Shown: piece by piece, positions 34,360 to 46,826 of the stretch
Layout: each line of letters starts with the position of its first letter
Position numbering within the stretch: the stretch's first letter is position 1
Source: Ischnura elegans
Taxonomy: Eukaryota; Arthropoda; Insecta; Odonata; Coenagrionidae
Direction: 5' to 3'
Length of the DNA: 64,000 nt
Assembly (NCBI RefSeq): GCF_921293095.1
Contig: NC_060258.1
Coordinates: 4,960,001-5,024,000, forward strand
Program-made: the position numbers and the translations under genes
The notes under the pieces: model-generated
Seen by the model: only the letters and a program-made list of their open reading frames with translations
Databases searched by the model: none
Told to the model about the DNA's origin: nothing

Positions 34360-35160
34360 GGTGAAACCATATTTATATTTTCAACACTTATTCCAATTTA
34401 TTCAAATTCAGCTAAAATAAAATGGAAGCGCCCAGTGTACTGTAATCATAATTCAAAATCGATCGTTCATTTAGGCGTCTGCGACTCCGACATGAAGGCG
34501 AAGAAAGAACCATCGCGTGATTAACATAATTTTCCCCGAAGTATAGGATACAATATCGATAGTAGATGACGTTCATGGAAAAATTCAGCTTATTTGGATA
34601 GCCGCACGGCACGGCAGATTATAAGAGGTAAGCTGCTGCGCAAGGAATTGACATCAGGCGCCTAAGTTTAAACTTCATAGGTTTCATTTCACCAGTACGA
34701 TGGTAGATAGTCGTGTCCAGTACACGCAGGAGGAATTATTGCAAAATTAACAAAATCCTTATTTTTCATCGCAGAAACACCGTTCGAGTTCCTACTTGAT
34801 GGCATGATTTGCCGGAGTGCGATGAAAACAATCAATTTCTGATGACGGGATAGGTTGATAGAGTTCCAAATTGTAGTAGGATCGGTCACTTTTTGGGAGG
34901 TACGCGCCCCGCTGGTAGGGCCGAGGAGAGGGACCTGCGTTGGTGAGTTCGTCGATGTTAGAGTCCGGGTACAATAACCCTCGGGAATCCTTCGGCGAAA
35001 GTGCTGACCGCATGGCACCTTCAATATTTCTAGTTGAGAGTATTTTTAAGAATATCCGAAAATCAAAATTAAGAGAAGCAGTTTAAATATGTTTCCTTCC
35101 GTTCTAAATCCCAGGTAATGTACAGCGAAAGGAAACGAATTTAAGTAATACTTTAAATAG
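34360..35160. repeat. ~0.8 kb dispersed repeat, copy 1
   Basis: Matches 43130-43935 over its whole length with several percent divergence. Shorter versions of its first part (marked by cgttcatttaggcgtctgc) occur at 44880-45160, 45830-45990, 47510-47800 and 49740-49833. The GC-richer part around 34795-35013 is open on the minus strand for 73 codons (beginning MRSALSPKDS) in both copies. Most differences there change amino acids, so it behaves like neutral repeat DNA. Confidence 0.75.
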
Positions 35161-35283
35161 CGAAATAATTATATAGATAAAATAAACATCGAAAAGGTTA
35201 GAAAGTAATTCGTAACCCCTGTCTCCCAAAGACTGAAAGCGGTAAGCGTCCGCGTTCAAAAATTGTCAATCCAGGAGTTTTGA

Positions 35284-37333
35284 GAACGACCACACGAGCA
35301 GTGTGGGTTGGGTCGGCGGTCAGTTATTGTTTATTCATCCCTTTAGCGAAATAAAGTTGTGTTCGTTTCTCGAGAAATGTGAAACAAGAATGGTATCGTT
35401 CGTCTTCAGAGCAGCGATAACAATTTTTGAACGAAGTTCTGCGATCAATTATAAGGTTTTTAGAAATTTCCGTCCTTATGTCAACGTGAGTAATTTCGAC
35501 GGTTACTTGGGCTGATATTGACGTTATAACTTCGTTTAAAATTTAAGATTTCTCATGATGAATGGAGGAACGCAATTTCAAGATTAAAATTTAGGTTCAA
35601 TGAACAATTATCCACTTTGCTGTTTCACGTAAACAGAGGAGGCCCGGAGGGAAGGAGACATTTCAACAAGATGCAATTCAATAAAAAAAATTGCAAATAC
35701 AAAATACAGAGTTAGCAAATTCATTGTGTCATCATATACATATCTGAGGAAACACGTAAATATGAATTAGATAATCCAATCAGCATAAATCTTTGCGTTA
35801 GTATTAACGTTTCTCGGACGTCTGTCAATGGGTGAAGTTGTATTCCTTTCCACGCATTCGAATTATGACGAGGAAAAATTAATTCCAGCTTCAAGTCCCA
35901 TTTTTTATAATTGACGAATTTCAACAGTTACTCTTTGATAATATGTTCTACTGCTGAGTTACTGTGAATGACATTAATTACTCTACGCTGCTATGTCGTT
36001 GGTGATTAAATATTGTAATTGCATTAAGTAGGTTACATAGTATTGGGGAATGTGTTTGTCGGCAATGTGGTTCATGTTTAGGGCATACCTCCCTATGCAG
36101 GTGTACCCGCCTCAGAGAAAGCATCTCCCACCACCCCTCCTCCCCATTCAAAAACTTGGAAAACCCAAGTCTACGCCGGGTTAGAGATTTCGCAATGGCG
36201 GGCGGCCGCCTCGGCCCAACGGACACCCCTGCGCCGCGCCGGCAAGGTCATTGAACACTCCATCGGCTCTTTGTTGACTTTGAGCCCTCGGAAAGGAAAA
36301 ACCCCTTTCGCTTGCGACGAAAAATGGGTTACCGCCACGTGGAATTTTAAGTGTGTATGTGTAAACTGAAAATATGCGGAATTTCACCCTTCGAATTCTT
36401 GTCAGGGTTTTTTTAATAATTGGCATGAAGTGTCCCCAAATAATTCGAAGATGAAATACAGACGATAAGAAGAAATACATGACATAGGAAGAGCATGCAC
36501 AAAGATATGTATTTATAGGAAATCGTAGCGAAATAATTATATAGATAAAATAAACATCGAAAAGGTTAGAAAGTAAGTCGTAACCCCTGTCTCCCAACGA
36601 CTCTCAAAGCGGAAAGCGACCGCGCTCATAAATTGTCAATCTAGGAGTTTTGCGAAATATTTTCACGTTCCCTTCTAGAAAAAGATAACTCAAGGATGGA
36701 ATTGTTCGTGTTAAGAGTAGCGCTTACACTAAAAAAATTCTAATGTAACTATCAACCTTTGTATGGTGTTCCGCCGGAGCGTCAATAAGGAAAATGTTCT
36801 TGCATACATAGGTTGAAATTGACGTTAGAACGTCGTTCAAAGTTTCGAAATTCTCATAATGAAACGAGGACTTCGATTGCAAGTCTGCAATTTACGTTTA
36901 CTGGACAATTATCCACATAGATATTTGATATAAGGTAATCAGGCCATAACGCAGGAGCGTCACGGTGGTTTTACGGTGGAATCGCCCGAGGGCTGAGCAG
37001 GTACCTGTATCGCAGGTCTGTGAACGAACCCCAGAGGCTCGTGGGCCGGCCGTGACGAATTGTTTATGCAGTAGTTTTGCGAGATAAATTTTTGTTCGTT
37101 TCTCGAAAAATGTAAATCATGAATGCCATTGTTCATCTTCAAAGCAGCCATAACAATTTTTAAACGAAGTTCTGCGATCAATTTTAACGATTTTACCCAT
37201 TTCCGCCCTGAAGTCAACATGAATAAATTTACTGCTTACTGTCGCTAATATTGTCGGTAGAACTTGGTTCAAAATTTGAGATTTGTCATGATGAATCGAG
37301 GAATTCAATTCCAAGAATGAAATTAAAGTTCAA
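35284..37333. repeat. 2.05 kb direct duplication, copy 1 (period 2,162 bp)
   Basis: Nearly identical to 37446-39495; I noticed only a few substitutions and one small indel. It contains three satellite-like units (35399, 36700, 37129) and a GC-rich stretch (36140-36400) related to 44160-44420. The copies are separated by 112 bp that look like the rest of the repeating unit. No gene is supported. Confidence 0.88.
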
Positions 37334-37445
37334 TCAACAATTAGCCACATAGCTATTTCACATAAAGAAAGAAGGCCCTTAAGGACGGGGATTACTCCCT
37401 CTTGGGAAGTAATCGCCCCGGGCCCTTCCAGTCAACGGGGACTGT

Positions 37446-39495
37446 GAACGACCACACGAGCAGTGTGGGTTGGGTCGGCGGTCAGTTATTGTTTATTCAT
37501 CCCTTTAGCGAAATAAAGTTGTGTTCGTTTCTCGAGAAATGTGAAACAAGAATGGTATCGTTCGTCTTCAGAGCAGCGATAACAATTTTTGAACGAAGTT
37601 CTGCGATCAATTATAAGGTTTTTAGAAATTTCCGTCCTTATGTCAACGTGAGTAATTTCGACGGTTACTTGGGCTGATATTGACGTTATAACTTCGTTTA
37701 AAATTTAAGATTTCTCATGATGAATGGAGGAACGCAATTTCAAGATTAAAATTTAGGTTCAATGAACAATTATCCACTTTGCTGTTTCACGTAAACAGAG
37801 GAGGCCCGGAGGGAAGGAGACATTTCAACAAGATGCAATTCAATAAAAAAAATTGCAAATACAAAATACAGAGTTAGCAAATTCATTGTGTCATCATATA
37901 CATATCTGAGGAAACACGTAAATATGAATTAGATAATCCAATCAGCATAAATCTTTGCGTTAGTATTAACGGTTCTCGGACGTCTGTCAATGGGTGAAGT
38001 TGTATTCCTTTCCACGCATTCGAATTATGACGAGGAAAAATTAATTCCAGCTTCAAGTCCCATTTTTTATAATTGACGAATTTCAACAGTTACTCTTTGA
38101 TAATATGTTCTACTGCTGAGTTACTGTGAATGACATTAATTACTCTACGCTGCTATGTCGTTGGTGATTAAATATTGTAATTGCATTAAGTAGGTTACAT
38201 AGTATTGGGGAATGTGTTTGTCGGCAATGTGTTTCATGTTTAGGGCATACCTCCCTATGCAGGTGTACCCGCCTCAGAGAAAGCATCTCCCACCACCCCT
38301 CCTCCCCATTCAAAAACTTGGAAAACCCCAGTCTACGCCGGGTTAGAGATTTTGCAATGGCGGGCGGCCGCCTCGGCCCAACGGACACCCCTGCGCCGCG
38401 CCGGCAAGGTCATTGAACACTCCATCGGCTCTTTGTTGACTTTGAGCCCTCGGAAAGGAAAAACCCCTTTCGCTTGCGACGAAAAATGGGTTACCGCCAC
38501 GTGGAATTTTAAGTGTGTATGTGTAAACTGAAAATATGCGGAATTTCACCCTTCGAATTCTTGTCAGGGTTTTTTTAATAATTGGCATGAAGTGTCCCCA
38601 AATAATTCGAAGATGAAATACAGACGATAAGAAGAAATACATGACATAGGAAGAGCATGCACAAAGATATGTATTTATAGGAAATCGTAGCGAAATAATT
38701 ATATAGATAAAATAAACATCGAAAAGGTTAGAAAGTAAGTCGTAACCCCTGTCTCCCAACGACTCTCAAAGCGGAAAGCGACCGCGCTCATAAATTGTCA
38801 ATCTAGGAGTTTTGCGAAATATTTTCACGTTCCCTTCTAGAAAAAGATAACTCAAGGATGGAATTGTTCGTGTTAAGAGTAGCGCTTACACTAAAAAAAT
38901 TCTAATGTAACTATCAACCTTTGTATGGTGTTCCGCCGGAGCGTCAATAAGGAAAATGTTCTTGCATACATAGGTTGAAATTGACGTTAGAACGTCGTTC
39001 AAAGTTTCGAAATTCTCATAATGAAACGAGGACTTCGATTGCAAGTCTGCAATTTACGTTTACTGGACAATTATCCACATAGATATTTGATATAAGGTAA
39101 TCAGGCCATAACGCAGGAGCGTCACGGTGGTTTTACGGTGGAATCGCCCGAGGGCTGAGCAGGTACCTGTATCGCAGGTCTGTGAACGAACCCCAGAGGC
39201 TCGTGGGCCGGCCGTGACGAATTGTTTATGCAGTAGTTTTGCGAGATAAATTTTTGTTCGTTTCTCGAAAAATGTAAATCATGAATGCCATTGTTCATCT
39301 TCAAAGCAGCCATAACAATTTTTAAACGAAGTTCTGCGATCAATTTTAACGATTTTACCCATTTCCGCCCTGAAGTCAACATGAATAAATTTACTGCTTA
39401 CTGTCGCTAATATTGTCGGTAGAACTTCGTTCAAAATTTGATTTTCTCATAATGAATCGAGGAATTCAATTCCAAGAATGAAATTAAAGTTCAAT
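37446..39495. repeat. 2.05 kb direct duplication, copy 2
   Basis: Second copy of 35284-37333. Its right end stops abruptly at 39495, where the sequence turns into unrelated AT-rich DNA. The high identity points to a recent tandem duplication or to recent correction between the copies. Confidence 0.88.
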
Positions 39496-39908
39496 GGATG
39501 GAGTACTTGTTTTAAGCGTTACATATTCACTACATGGTCGCTTGCAGTTATGAATTTCTTTTCTATTTACTGGGGAAACTGTTATCCGATTTTAAGCCCT
39601 TATAAAACCTCCCCTAATGTGGCCGATACCCTTTGAAACCATGTCTAGATGAGCCGCGTAGCATGTGTAGTACGCTGCTCAGCCGCCTTTGGTGCTCCAA
39701 CGGAAGTGACTTCTGTTTCCTGAGAACATGAAGCAGGGGCAAGTTTTCCAACTAACAGCAATGCATCATGTCTTCATTAATTTCCTGGGAAATTCCTTAA
39801 TAAAGTACGCCATAACTAGTAAATTCTGTGAAATGATAATGAAGTAAACGGTTAACTTGTGGCTGGATGCATGACTGCAAAGTACGGGTGCAACGACGCT
39901 GTAATAAA

Positions 39909-40150
39909 GGGCGGCTTCCGTGCCAGGATTGTCACTCCTCACCAGGAAATGCGTACTGACAGCTGTCCCCCATCGTTATTGGTCACTATCGTCCAAAGGA
40001 ATTCCTCAACGATGATGCAAAGGGTTACGGAATTAGTACTCCATTATGCGAAAGCGACAGAAAAGGAGGGTATTTACAGAAAAGAAATATTTTTCCCAGG
40101 TGTTACGGAAAGGTTCGTGAAATTTGTGGTTAAAATGTCAAGAAAATTTA
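39909..40150 (-). mobile_element. Old, decayed relic of the array unit
   Basis: This stretch aligns with the GC/AT boundary region of the array units (as at 55724-56060): ggcggcttccgtgcc, then tcactcctcac, aaatgcgtactgacagctg, then gaattcct...cgatga, tatttacagaaaagaaatat and cccaggtgtt...cgtgaaatt. Identity is perhaps 70-75 percent by eye with an internal gap of about 120 bp. It is therefore much older than the array and shows that the family was active here before the present amplification. Confidence 0.65.
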
Positions 40151-40487
40151 AGATTTTTATATGAAAGGCCTACGAAAGGGGATTGGAAATGGAAGAGAAA
40201 GCATTAATTTTAGAATAAAATCACTAAATTGAGCATTAAGCACAGTTCAAAGGACTTAAGCCATTAAAATAATGAAATTTTGATGAAAATAATTGCAAGC
40301 AGTGATTTAAAATTGATAATAACATGACTTAATATTTTTCATCCGCGCATGTATCTTGAATAATAATTTCATTGATAAATATGCACGCTTGCATATATAT
40401 TTAACCTATTAATGTAAATAAATTCATTTTTTGCCCTCAATTAATTTAAAATTTGTATTTTGTTGACCAACGCAAGCCTGTCCCTGC

Positions 40488-40684
40488 CTGGGGCAGAGTG
40501 GGACATTTTTCATCGAAGAAGAAACGTAAGTATTTCAACTGTTTTGAGTGAAATGTATTACTTGCGGTTTTTTTTATAAGTTTTAGAATATATTCTCCAA
40601 GCAGTGAGACCAAAATTTTTCGTTTACCAATTAATCTGAGGAAAATTTAAAATAAAATGCTACAACTGTCCCACTGTGCCCCAG
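40488..40684. mobile_element. MITE-like element with ~18 bp inverted ends
   Basis: The left end ctggggcagagtgggaca and the right end tgtcccactgtgccccag are inverted copies with one or two mismatches, 197 bp apart. A right-half copy is present at about 48110-48160, as part of the longer duplication. No target duplication could be fixed, so the superfamily is not assigned. Confidence 0.55.
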
Positions 40685-41737
40685 TCTCCCCTATCGTTTA
40701 AAATATTCCGCCCTCTTCACTTCTGACATTAAGCAATCAGTGCCTAATTCCAGTGAAGCTGCAATTCATAGTTTTAATACAGTTTTGTTTAAATTTTGAA
40801 ATCATGAACGTAATTTGCGACCTATGAAAGTGTTAATACACAACTTACTTCATATTTAATAATTGTTACCACCTTTTCTGCACTGGGCCTATTTGTGCTT
40901 GTAATATCAGGGGTAGAATGTTTTTGATAAAGTTAAAAGTCATCCATTTGAAGTTTGAATGAGTTTATACCAGTTTTTCCACGCCACCCGAGAGGTAACT
41001 GGCAAGGCGCGTTTCCCTTTTTTATACGTAGACGTAACGGAAAAGGGATCCCCACGCCCCAGTTGAAAATATCCCCAAGTTTACCGGCCGAGAGAGCACA
41101 GCGAACGTAAAGACAATATTTTTCAACTGGCACATAGGCCTACTTGTAACCGACAAACACAAAGACACACACAGCCATTCACGCATCACATTCACACGTG
41201 CAAGCACTCCCTACCACACACTCCTCTCCAAGCATTCCATCACCACCTCCATCCCCCTCTGATTAAGGTGGACACCGTCGGGACGGCGACGATTACCTTT
41301 ACCCATATACCTGTACGGAAGAAGGAAAGGAAATGAAAACAACCTTCATTGGGCATTGGAAAAGCATATGAGAATGAAATACCAACCTCTCAAAAAATGT
41401 GTCGTCTACCCCACCGTGATGGACAAGAAAAGGAGTTGTGATATCTACGACCCGGATCCCCCCTGTAAAGGAAGTCAGTTATGAGAGGAACGGTTAACGT
41501 CATCCAGCATACGTGAGTGCGAATACTGTGTAATATCTTACATCTGTAATACCGGTGTAGCCACCGTCCCAGCGCCAGTACGTGTCTCCTGTATATGACA
41601 TTACGCCACATAGCTGGCGCTGGAGGTATTGTCAGGAAGGTAACTGCAGGGGCCAACACCCGCAGCTTCATTATTAATCGATGTATATCGGCCCTCAACG
41701 TTCGATATACGCAATCCTGGATGAAAGGGGAGAAATA
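40625..41737. repeat. 1.1 kb direct repeat, copy 1 (pairs with 48105-49211)
   Basis: Nearly identical to 48105-49211. It covers the last three exons of the SGNH hydrolase gene and its 3' flank, and breaks off in intron 2 of that gene. The break at 41737 marks where the duplicated segment ends. Confidence 0.85.
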
Positions 41738-42210
41738 ATACGTTATTCTCCGCGAGAGAGGAGTTGGAATCCGCTGACGCTCTCTTTCACGGAAAAGTGT
41801 AAATAGGAACACTTACATTACGGAGGTCGTTCGACCCGATAAGGACGATCACAGGCTTTGCAAAATAACCGTGGTCATCCACGAGTCTCCTCAATTGGAG
41901 GACTGTCTGCCCCGATACACATAACCCGATGCGGGCAGGGCGAACTGTTGTGAGAAATCACAGGTGATGAGCAGGAAGAGAAGTTATTGGAAAAGGTACT
42001 TCATCATAGTATAAGTATGTACTTACCTCCCTCCATCCGCCACCCCAAATACGCACCCAGGCGCACCATATGGGAGTCGCCCAGGAGCTGATGTCCGCAC
42101 ATAACTGGCCCTTCCATCGTCGGCAACGGGTAATGGACAGCGGCAGGGTTTCTACAGGAGCGCACGATATCCTTCCAACGTCCTTGCTGAGATGCAGATG
42201 ACGTTCGCAT
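41211..42210 (-). CDS. SGNH/GDSL-type hydrolase, five exons
   Basis: Minus-strand exons 42210-42027, 41944-41817, 41716-41542, 41462-41387 and 41310-41211 give 220 residues. The four introns are 82, 100, 79 and 76 nt, all GT-AG with good consensus (for example G|GTAAGTAC; TTTCATCCAG|G), and phases 1, 0, 1, 2 all agree. The protein has the full SGNH set: GDSH (44-47, catalytic Ser46), SGQT (Gly73), GSND (98-101, Asn100) and DGVH (199-202, Asp199 and His202), plus TIPPAP and VVDITTPF as in esterase-type members. The length is normal for the family. The start at ATG 42210 is the only one in frame in exon 1; an upstream ATG at 42336 with a good Kozak context is in frame but soon stopped, so a further 5' exon or a uORF is possible. 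No signal peptide is seen. Substrate unknown (ester or acyl bonds). Confidence 0.85.
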
Positions 42211-42339
42211 GCTACGTAGCACCCCTTCTCCGCCGCTTCGCCCACTCCTAAACCTTCAAACCTTCCCACTATACGCCGGACGGACGTGTCTCGTAGCTCC
42301 CACCACCTAAACCCCGCCTTCCGTGGGAGGAGTCATGGC

Positions 42340-43129
42340 GGCTGACAACCACGTAACAGCTGAAGTATGATCCACCTCTGGCATAATTGGCAGGGGTTTA
42401 TAAATCACGAATATACAGCACGCAATTGGAATCGTACATGCTCATCACACGGTGGAAAGGAAGTGTATCGAATAATTTTCTACTGTTTATGTAAATGGAA
42501 GAAAGCATGCACATTTTTTGCCCAACCTTTCCATTTCCGTTACACAAATGATACATTAACAGTTGATGGATACTTTAAGAATTTCCGAGACTTCCAATCA
42601 ATGAAAGTAGTTTCTAAATATTAACTTCCGTTTTAAAGAAATATAAAAGCGCAATAATTTAATAATTTGCTTGAAGTGTCCCCTAAAACTTCCGAGACGA
42701 TGGTATTGTAATTGCCTACGAATGTTGTAAAAGGAGGGATGGATACAAAATGATGATATTTATTTAAAAGAATTAATGCAATTATGAATTGATTGCCTTA
42801 AAGCTTTGCAATGTTTTTCAGGAAATAACAATATTAAAATTGAGATCCATACACGTAATATAATATCGCTTAATATATTCCCCCCCCCCTCCACTGCAAA
42901 TACTAAGCAGTCATTGCCTTTTTTCAGTGAAGCTGCAATTTTTTGGCATGATATGGTATTATTAGATTAGATTATTTTGATCAAAATTCGTTCAACTGAG
43001 AAGCACATGAAAGCAGCTCAGTGTTACAATGATATCGAAATTCTTAATTAATAAAACTTTTAACAGCGAAAATTCAACGACATTCCATTCAAGATAATTC
43101 ATTTCTCCATGGCTAATTTATCCGAAATA
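42340..43129. other. AT-rich DNA with dispersed repeat segment
   Basis: Upstream of the hydrolase gene no further exon could be supported. The stretch from about 42740 onwards (aatgcaattatgaattgatt, then actgcaaatactaagcagtc) recurs at 46340-46560 and, in part, at 49205-49740. Confidence 0.55.
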
Positions 43130-43935
43130 CGTATGGTGAAACCATATTTATATTTTCAACACTTATTCTAATTTATTCAAATTCAAGTAAAATAAAATGG
43201 AAGCGCTCAGTGTACTGTATTCATAATTCAGAATCGACCGTTCATTTAGGCGTCTGCCACTCCGACATGAAGGCGAAAAAAGAACCATCGCGTGATTAAC
43301 ATAGTTTTCCCCGATATATAGGATACAATATTGGTAGTAGATGACGTTCATGGAAAAATTCAGCTTATTTGGATAGCCGCACGGCACGGCAGATTATAAG
43401 AGGGAAGCTGCTGCGCAAGGAATTGACATCAGGCGCCTAAGTTTAAGCTGCATAGGTTACATTTCACCAGTACTCTGGTACATACTCGTGCCCAGAACAC
43501 GCAGGAGGAATTATAGAAAAATTAACAAAATCCTTATTTTTCATCGCAGAAACACCGTTCGAGTTCCTACTTGATGGCATGATTTGCCGGAGTGCGATGA
43601 AAACATTCAATTTCTGATGACGGGATAGTATGATAGAGTTCGAAAATGTAGTAGGATCGGTCACTTTTTCGGAGGTACGCGCCCCGCTGGTAGGGTCGAG
43701 GAGAGGGACCTGCGTGGGTGAGTTCGCCGATGGTGGAGTCAGGGAATAATAACCCTTGGGAATCCTTCGGCGAAAGTGCTGACCGCATGGCACCTTCCTT
43801 ATTTCTAGTTGAGAGTATTTTTAAGAATATCCAAAACTAAATATTAATAGAAGCAGTTTAAATATGTTTCCTTCCGTTATAAATGCAAAGTAATGACAGC
43901 GAAAGGAAATAAATTTCATAAATACTTTAAATACA
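43130..43935. repeat. ~0.8 kb dispersed repeat, copy 2
   Basis: Second copy of 34360-35160, same orientation, with the same 73-codon minus-strand frame (43567-43788) differing at about a dozen residues. Taken as non-coding. Confidence 0.75.
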
Positions 43936-44204
43936 TTTTCACGACCAATTACTGATTGCATTTGATTTCCGAATAATGTTACTAAACGTGGAATAATTAT
44001 CGTTATGTGTACGTGCCGTATAGTGAAATACATTCAGCTATCATAATTTCCGTACGTGCAATCAAATCGAATTCTTTATGTATAGCGTATGTGCACGGTA
44101 CGTGGGAATCGATAGTAGTAACCTACGTTTTTCCAATGCATTTGTACCCATGACAGATCCCCCATTCAAAATATTTGGAAAACCCCAAGTCTACGCCAGA
44201 ATGC

Positions 44205-45409
44205 GGACCCCTCCCCCAGGCAACACACAACTGCCAGCGCTGCGCGGGCAAGGTCGTTGAGCACTCTAGCAGCCCATTGTTGATGGAAAGCCTTCTGAAA
44301 AGAATATCCCCGCTTGAGACGAAGGGATGCCGCCAAAAGGATATTTGAATGTGCATGTGAAAATCCAAAATAACTATACTTTCACCCTTCTCTGTCTTTT
44401 GCGGGTTTTCCCAACGCTTTTCACCCCATTCGTGTCCTTTCCATCCTGCGTGTCGCATTTCTCGATCCACCCACCCTTTTAATACAACACCGTACGGTAA
44501 TGTACGCGACAAATGTGAATATTGTACGCCACAGAGGATGACATGAGAACGTCTACGCGAACATGCTCGCGTAGACGTCAAGGCGATAAACCAACCGTCG
44601 GGCAATGAAAATGGTTTTCCTCGAAATATAGGATACAATATTCAGAATGCATTTGACATTATTTAGCTCATTTCTCAATTAATAATGTATCTAAAAATCA
44701 CGATACCATCCCGTCCGATTATATAGCTTCTCCCAAATTAAATATAAATTTTCACTATGAAAAATCAAAGACGTTCCATTCCAGATAATTCATTTCTCCA
44801 TGACTATTTCCTCCGAAATACGAATGATGAAAGGAAAATTATATTTCCGACAATTATTCCAATTTATTGTAATTCAAGTAGAATTACATCAAAGTGACCG
44901 GTGTACTGTAACCATAATTCAAAATCGATCGTCCATTTAGGCGTCTGCGACTCGGACATGAAGGCGATGAAAGAACCATTGCGTAATGAACATAGTTTAT
45001 CTCGAAATATAGGATACAATATTGATAGTGCGTTCTCGGAGAAAATGATCTTATTGGTATAGCCACAGGGCATGGCAGATTGAAAAAGTAAAGTGACGAA
45101 TTGCAGATTGCATTTGATTTCTTGAACGAGGTATGTTACTAAACGTGGAATAATCAATGTTATGTGTACGTGCCGGATGAGAAAGGCATTCAGCTTTCAT
45201 AATTCCCGTATGTAGAATCAGTTCAATTTTCTAGCGTGACGTATCATATGTGCACGCTAATTGTGTTTTTTGTGCTTCACGCTGTAATGCTTTTTTTTTT
45301 AACTGGTGAATTTCCAAAACTTCCAATTAATAAACGCATTTTCAAAATGTTATCTTCCGTTTTCAAAGAAATTGAAGTACATTAGTTGATAAATGTTCAT
45401 GAATGATGC
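44205..45409. repeat. 1.2 kb direct repeat, copy 1 (pairs with 46827-48029)
   Basis: Nearly identical to 46827-48029 apart from a two-base difference in a T run and a few substitutions. The first 240 bp are a GC-richer stretch related to 36140-36400 and 38302-38560. A 171-codon minus-strand frame here has no ATG at its start, is not shared with the related copies and is not called. Confidence 0.85.
44549..44578. repeat. Perfect 12 bp inverted repeat, 6 bp loop
   Basis: ACGTCTACGCGA, loop ACATGC, then TCGCGTAGACGT. It is repeated unchanged at 47171-47200 inside the second copy of the 1.2 kb repeat. It could fold as a hairpin; role unknown. Confidence 0.8.
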
Positions 45410-46826
45410 CAAAAAGTTCCGTAACGAAAAGCAACGACGCGAAGGACCACTGTCTCTTAACGACGAATAAAGCAGTAGGCGTCGTGTGACAATATCGGAT
45501 ATAAACTGTTGAAGAATTGAATGCGTAGTTCCTTATCTTTCATTTAGTTTCACTTATAAATACATAAGTTAAGAATAGATTATGGTTGCGGCCACATTAT
45601 CACCTTTGCTATTCTCATGAATGTATTTCTGCAACACGATGGCAGTTGATTTATTTCATATAATATAGCTCATTTGCAATCGACAATGTATGTAAATGTC
45701 ACTTCAAAATCCCGTCCGAGTATATAGCTGTTCCGTAGATAAATAAAACTTTTAACAGGGAAAATTCAACGACGTTCCATTCAAGATAATTAATTTCTCC
45801 ATGGCTATTTTATCGGAAATACGTATAGTGAAACCATATTTATATTTTCAACACTCATTCCAATGTATTCAAATTCAAGTAAAATAAAATCAAAGTGGCC
45901 AGTGTACTGTAATCATAATTCAAAATCGATCGTTCATTTAGGCGTCTGCCACTCGGACATGAAGTCGAAAAAAGAACCATCATACAGAAATAGCAAATTT
46001 ATTTTAACGATAAAATAAGAAACGAATGGGTTATAAATTAATTCGGAGACCCTGTCTCCGAACGAATGTGAAAGCAGTAAGCGTCCGCGGTCATTAATTG
46101 TTTATGCATGCGTTTTGCGAAAAATCTTCTTGTTCCTTTCTCGAAAAATATAAATTAAGAATGACATTTTTTGTCTTCAGAGCAGCGATTACAATTTTTA
46201 AACAAAGATCTGTGATCAATTTTAACGTATTCATCCATTTTCGCCCTGACGTCAACGCGACATCGTACGATGTCTATGCATGTAACATTATGGTAGTGTA
46301 ATTGTCTACGAATGTATTAAAACGAGGAATGAATACAAAATGATGTTATTTATTTAAAAGAATTAATGCAATTATGAATTGATTGCCTTAAAGCTTCAAT
46401 ATGTTTTTCAGGAAATAACAATATTAAAATAGAGATCCATACACGTAATATAATATCGCTTAAAATATTCCGCCCTCTTCACTGCAAATATTGAGTAGTC
46501 ACTGCCATTTTTTTTGTGAAACTGCAATTTATTGCATGATATAATTTCATTAAAAATTTAAAATCATATACGGAATTATTGACCTATGAAAGTGTGAACA
46601 CAAAGCTTAGTTGATATTTAATAATTATTACCACCTTTTCTGCATTTGGCGTAGTTGTGCTATATTGTCTTAAAACTCTTCCTGCAACTCTTCTTATTTT
46701 CCACTACATGTTATTTAGTCACGAGTTGTTACATGCGTATGAATATGCGTTAATATGCATGTAACAGTTTCGTAAATGGGTTCTCGGACGTCCGTCAATC
46801 GGTAAAGATGTGTTCCTTTGCGCTGT
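45410..46826. other. AT-rich mosaic of repeat fragments
   Basis: No gene. It holds another piece of the 0.8 kb repeat family (45830-45990), one satellite-like unit (46080-46270, with tcagagcagcgattacaatt) and a segment (46340-46560) shared with 42740-42960. Confidence 0.6.

Noticed and set aside
41390-41812. A 140-codon minus-strand frame read as one uninterrupted gene.
   Set aside because: It reads through exon 3 of the hydrolase gene and its flanking introns. The spliced model explains the conserved parts much better.
44123-44638. A 171-codon minus-strand frame.
   Set aside because: No ATG at the start, only partly kept in the copy at 46715-47260, no recognisable motif, and it spans a repeat boundary.
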